Assembly: GCA_041686915.1 (NCBI GenBank)
Contig: JAWLDB010000155.1
Span: 1 to 6,619, forward strand
DNA from: JAWLDB01 sp041686915
Lineage (GTDB): Bacteria; Bacillota; UBA994; UBA5500
DNA: 6,619 nucleotides
Direction: 5' to 3'
In this document: in pieces, positions 5,147 through 6,619 of the stretch
Layout of the letters: the number at the start of each line of letters is the position of its first letter
Numbering within the stretch: position 1 is the stretch's first letter
Notes under the pieces: generated by a model
The model's database searches: none
Told to the model about the DNA's origin: nothing
What the model saw: only the letters and a program-made list of their open reading frames with translations
Position numbers and translations under genes: made by a program

Positions 5147-6619
5147 TCACTCCTCAGTTATCGACAGTGTGAAGTAGAACGTGCTGCCTACTCCCTCTTC
5201 ACTCTCTACCCAGATGCGACCCCCGTGGGCCAGCACAATCTCCTTGGATATAGCCAGCCCTAGCCCGGCCCCACCGGTTTGGCCATGCCCTGGCACCTGC
5301 ACGAACTTGTCGAAGATCTTGCCCTGCATATGCTTCGGGATACCTGCTCCAGTGTCTCTCACAGATAACAATGCCTTGTTGCCCCGCCGTTCAGCCGTTA
5401 AGGCAATTGTCCCACCCGAAGGAGTGTAGCGCATGGCATTGCTTAGCAGGTTGGATAGCACCCAGGCAATCTTGTTCGGATCTGCCTTCACTCTCGGGAA
5501 ATCTGCGGATAGAGACTCTTCATAAGCGATCCCTGCGTCCTGCATCTGCGGCACCAACGGCCTCGCAGCCGGTTCAATCAGCTCAGAAACACCAACTTCC
5601 GCAATCTCCATCTCGATACGGCCCGATTCAATGCGTGAGAGGTCCAGCAGTTCACTGACCAGCTTGTTCAGCCGCTGCGCCTCGTCCATCGCCACCTTGA
5701 TCATCGTCTGTGCGGGCTCGGTTAACCTGTCCAGTTCATCTTCCATCACCAGCCCAACCCCCATCATGATGGACGTGAGCGGGGTTCTGAACTCGTGCGA
5801 TACAGTGGAGACGAAGTCAGACTTCATCTGATTGATCTCTTCAAACTTGGTCACGTCGCGGAAGAGCACCAGCACACCCACCACGTTATCGTCGTCACCT
5901 ACCGGGCTGACCTTCAGTGAATAATAGCGCTGTTTGTCATCCACATCCAGTGCCAACACATTCTCACGTCCGGCAGTGTCATGGCTGATGGCTTTGCCTT
6001 CCTCCATAACTTGTTTGATCACAGCGAAGATGTCTGGTCGGTTAACGCTCTCCAGGAAGTGGCGACCAACTACGTCTTTCTCAAACACCCCGAGCAGGTG
6101 CACTGCTGCGTGGTTCATGGAGTAGACGGTATAGTCCCGGTTGAGCAGAAGAATAGGGTCCTCTATGCTTTGGATTGAGGCTTCCGCCCGGCTGCGGGCC
6201 GCCATCAGCTGTTTGATGTTCTCCTCATCATATTCCGCCAGCTTTGCACTTAGCTGTGTGAACTCCCTTGCCAACTCACCTATCTCATCAGTCGAACCAA
6301 CATCGATCGGATATCCACGCTCTCCTGCCGCTATATGCTTCACGCCATCGGTCAGGCGAGAGATAGGTTTAACTATGCGGCTCACAACTACTGAACTCCA
6401 CAGCACCCCAATCACTACCGCGATTACCGATATAACTCCCATGGAATAGGTCGCCCGCCGCGCGTCTGCTACGGCTTTAGCGTTATATGCCTTAATCGAG
6501 TCTTCGTTCAGTTGCTTCAGTTGTCCCAGTGTTGCATCCAGGGCAGCTATGCTCTCGGTTAGTGGCTTTAGCTCGACGGGCTTGCCCAGCATAGCTGCAG
6601 TTCTTGCCGCTTCCACCTG
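5147..6619 (-). CDS. Membrane sensor histidine kinase (HAMP-PAS-HisKA-HATPase), 5' end outside the window
   Basis: C-terminal 490 codons of a membrane histidine kinase; the frame is open to the window edge, so the start and the first membrane segment are missing. Counting from the GTG codon at 6616: a helical, probably extracytoplasmic segment resembling a four-helix-bundle sensor (1 to about 55), a membrane helix (about 57-78), HAMP (about 79-131, with P84 and the DEIGELAREF end at 110-119), and a PAS domain (about 144-256). Then come HisKA with phospho-acceptor H274 (STVSHEFRTPL) and the HATPase domain, with its N box around N393 (LLSNAMRY), G1 DTGAGIP (421-427), F box FDKF (435-438) and G2 GGAGLGLAI (448-456). 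All catalytic motifs are present. Stop TGA, 6 bp before the CheY-like gene. The signal is unknown; from its neighbours, ion or osmotic state is a guess. The domain order resembles KinB- or WalK-type kinases. Confidence 0.93.
   Translation of the reverse strand, partial: QVEAARTAAMLGKPVELKPLTESIAALDATLGQLKQLNEDSIKAYNAKAVADARRATYSMGVISVIAVVIGVLWSSVVVSRIVKPISRLTDGVKHIAAGERGYPIDVGSTDEIGELAREFTQLSAKLAEYDEENIKQLMAARSRAEASIQSIEDPILLLNRDYTVYSMNHAAVHLLGVFEKDVVGRHFLESVNRPDIFAVIKQVMEEGKAISHDTAGRENVLALDVDDKQRYYSLKVSPVGDDDNVVGVLVLFRDVTKFEEINQMKSDFVSTVSHEFRTPLTSIMMGVGLVMEDELDRLTEPAQTMIKVAMDEAQRLNKLVSELLDLSRIESGRIEMEIAEVGVSELIEPAARPLVPQMQDAGIAYEESLSADFPRVKADPNKIAWVLSNLLSNAMRYTPSGGTIALTAERRGNKALLSVRDTGAGIPKHMQGKIFDKFVQVPGHGQTGGAGLGLAISKEIVLAHGGRIWVESEEGVGSTFYFTLSITEE
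5150..5155 (-). promoter_or_regulatory. Ribosome binding site of the CheY-like gene, inside the kinase 3' end
   Basis: GAGGAG encodes the last two Glu codons of the kinase, just before its TGA (5149-5147). It precedes the TTG start at 5140 by 9 nt and supports this unusual start codon. Confidence 0.7.

Overview
All genes in the window are on the minus strand, so transcription runs from position 6619 towards position 1. G+C content looks slightly above half by eye. Strong AGGAGG-type ribosome binding sites, GTG and TTG starts and tightly packed genes suggest a Gram-positive anaerobe of the Firmicutes (Clostridia, perhaps a Peptococcaceae or Moorella-like lineage). This placement is inference from style and gene content; there is no rRNA or other marker here.

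In transcription order, positions 6619 to 1501 hold a compact signalling and potassium-transport cluster. It starts with a membrane sensor histidine kinase (5' end outside the window). Next come a stand-alone CheY-like receiver and a receiver fused to a TPR-type tail. These are followed by a short TrkA-like NAD-binding protein, a second TrkA-like protein with a C-terminal RCK_C domain, and the TrkH/KtrB-type membrane subunit. Junctions are 20 bp or less, one is a 4-bp ATGA overlap, and in three places the ribosome binding site of a gene lies in the last codons of the gene before it. The set therefore looks co-transcribed and translationally coupled.

Two points stand out. The second TrkA gene is interrupted by a single in-frame TAG at codon 80, while the rest of its reading frame, including RCK_C, stays open and recognisable. 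Its own terminator and that of the TPR response regulator are also TAG, so general amber reassignment is unlikely. In addition, neither response regulator has a DNA-binding domain. The kinase may therefore act on the transporter or another protein through protein contacts rather than by transcription.

Downstream, after an 81-bp gap, are an NAD(P)H-dependent FMN-reductase/iron-sulfur-flavoprotein-like gene (start placed at 1419), then a possible weak terminator hairpin, then a cysteine-rich YkgJ-family gene (start placed at 753). No link between these two and potassium transport is evident beyond orientation. There is no mobile element, CRISPR array, tRNA or rRNA, and no gene-free stretch above 100 bp.
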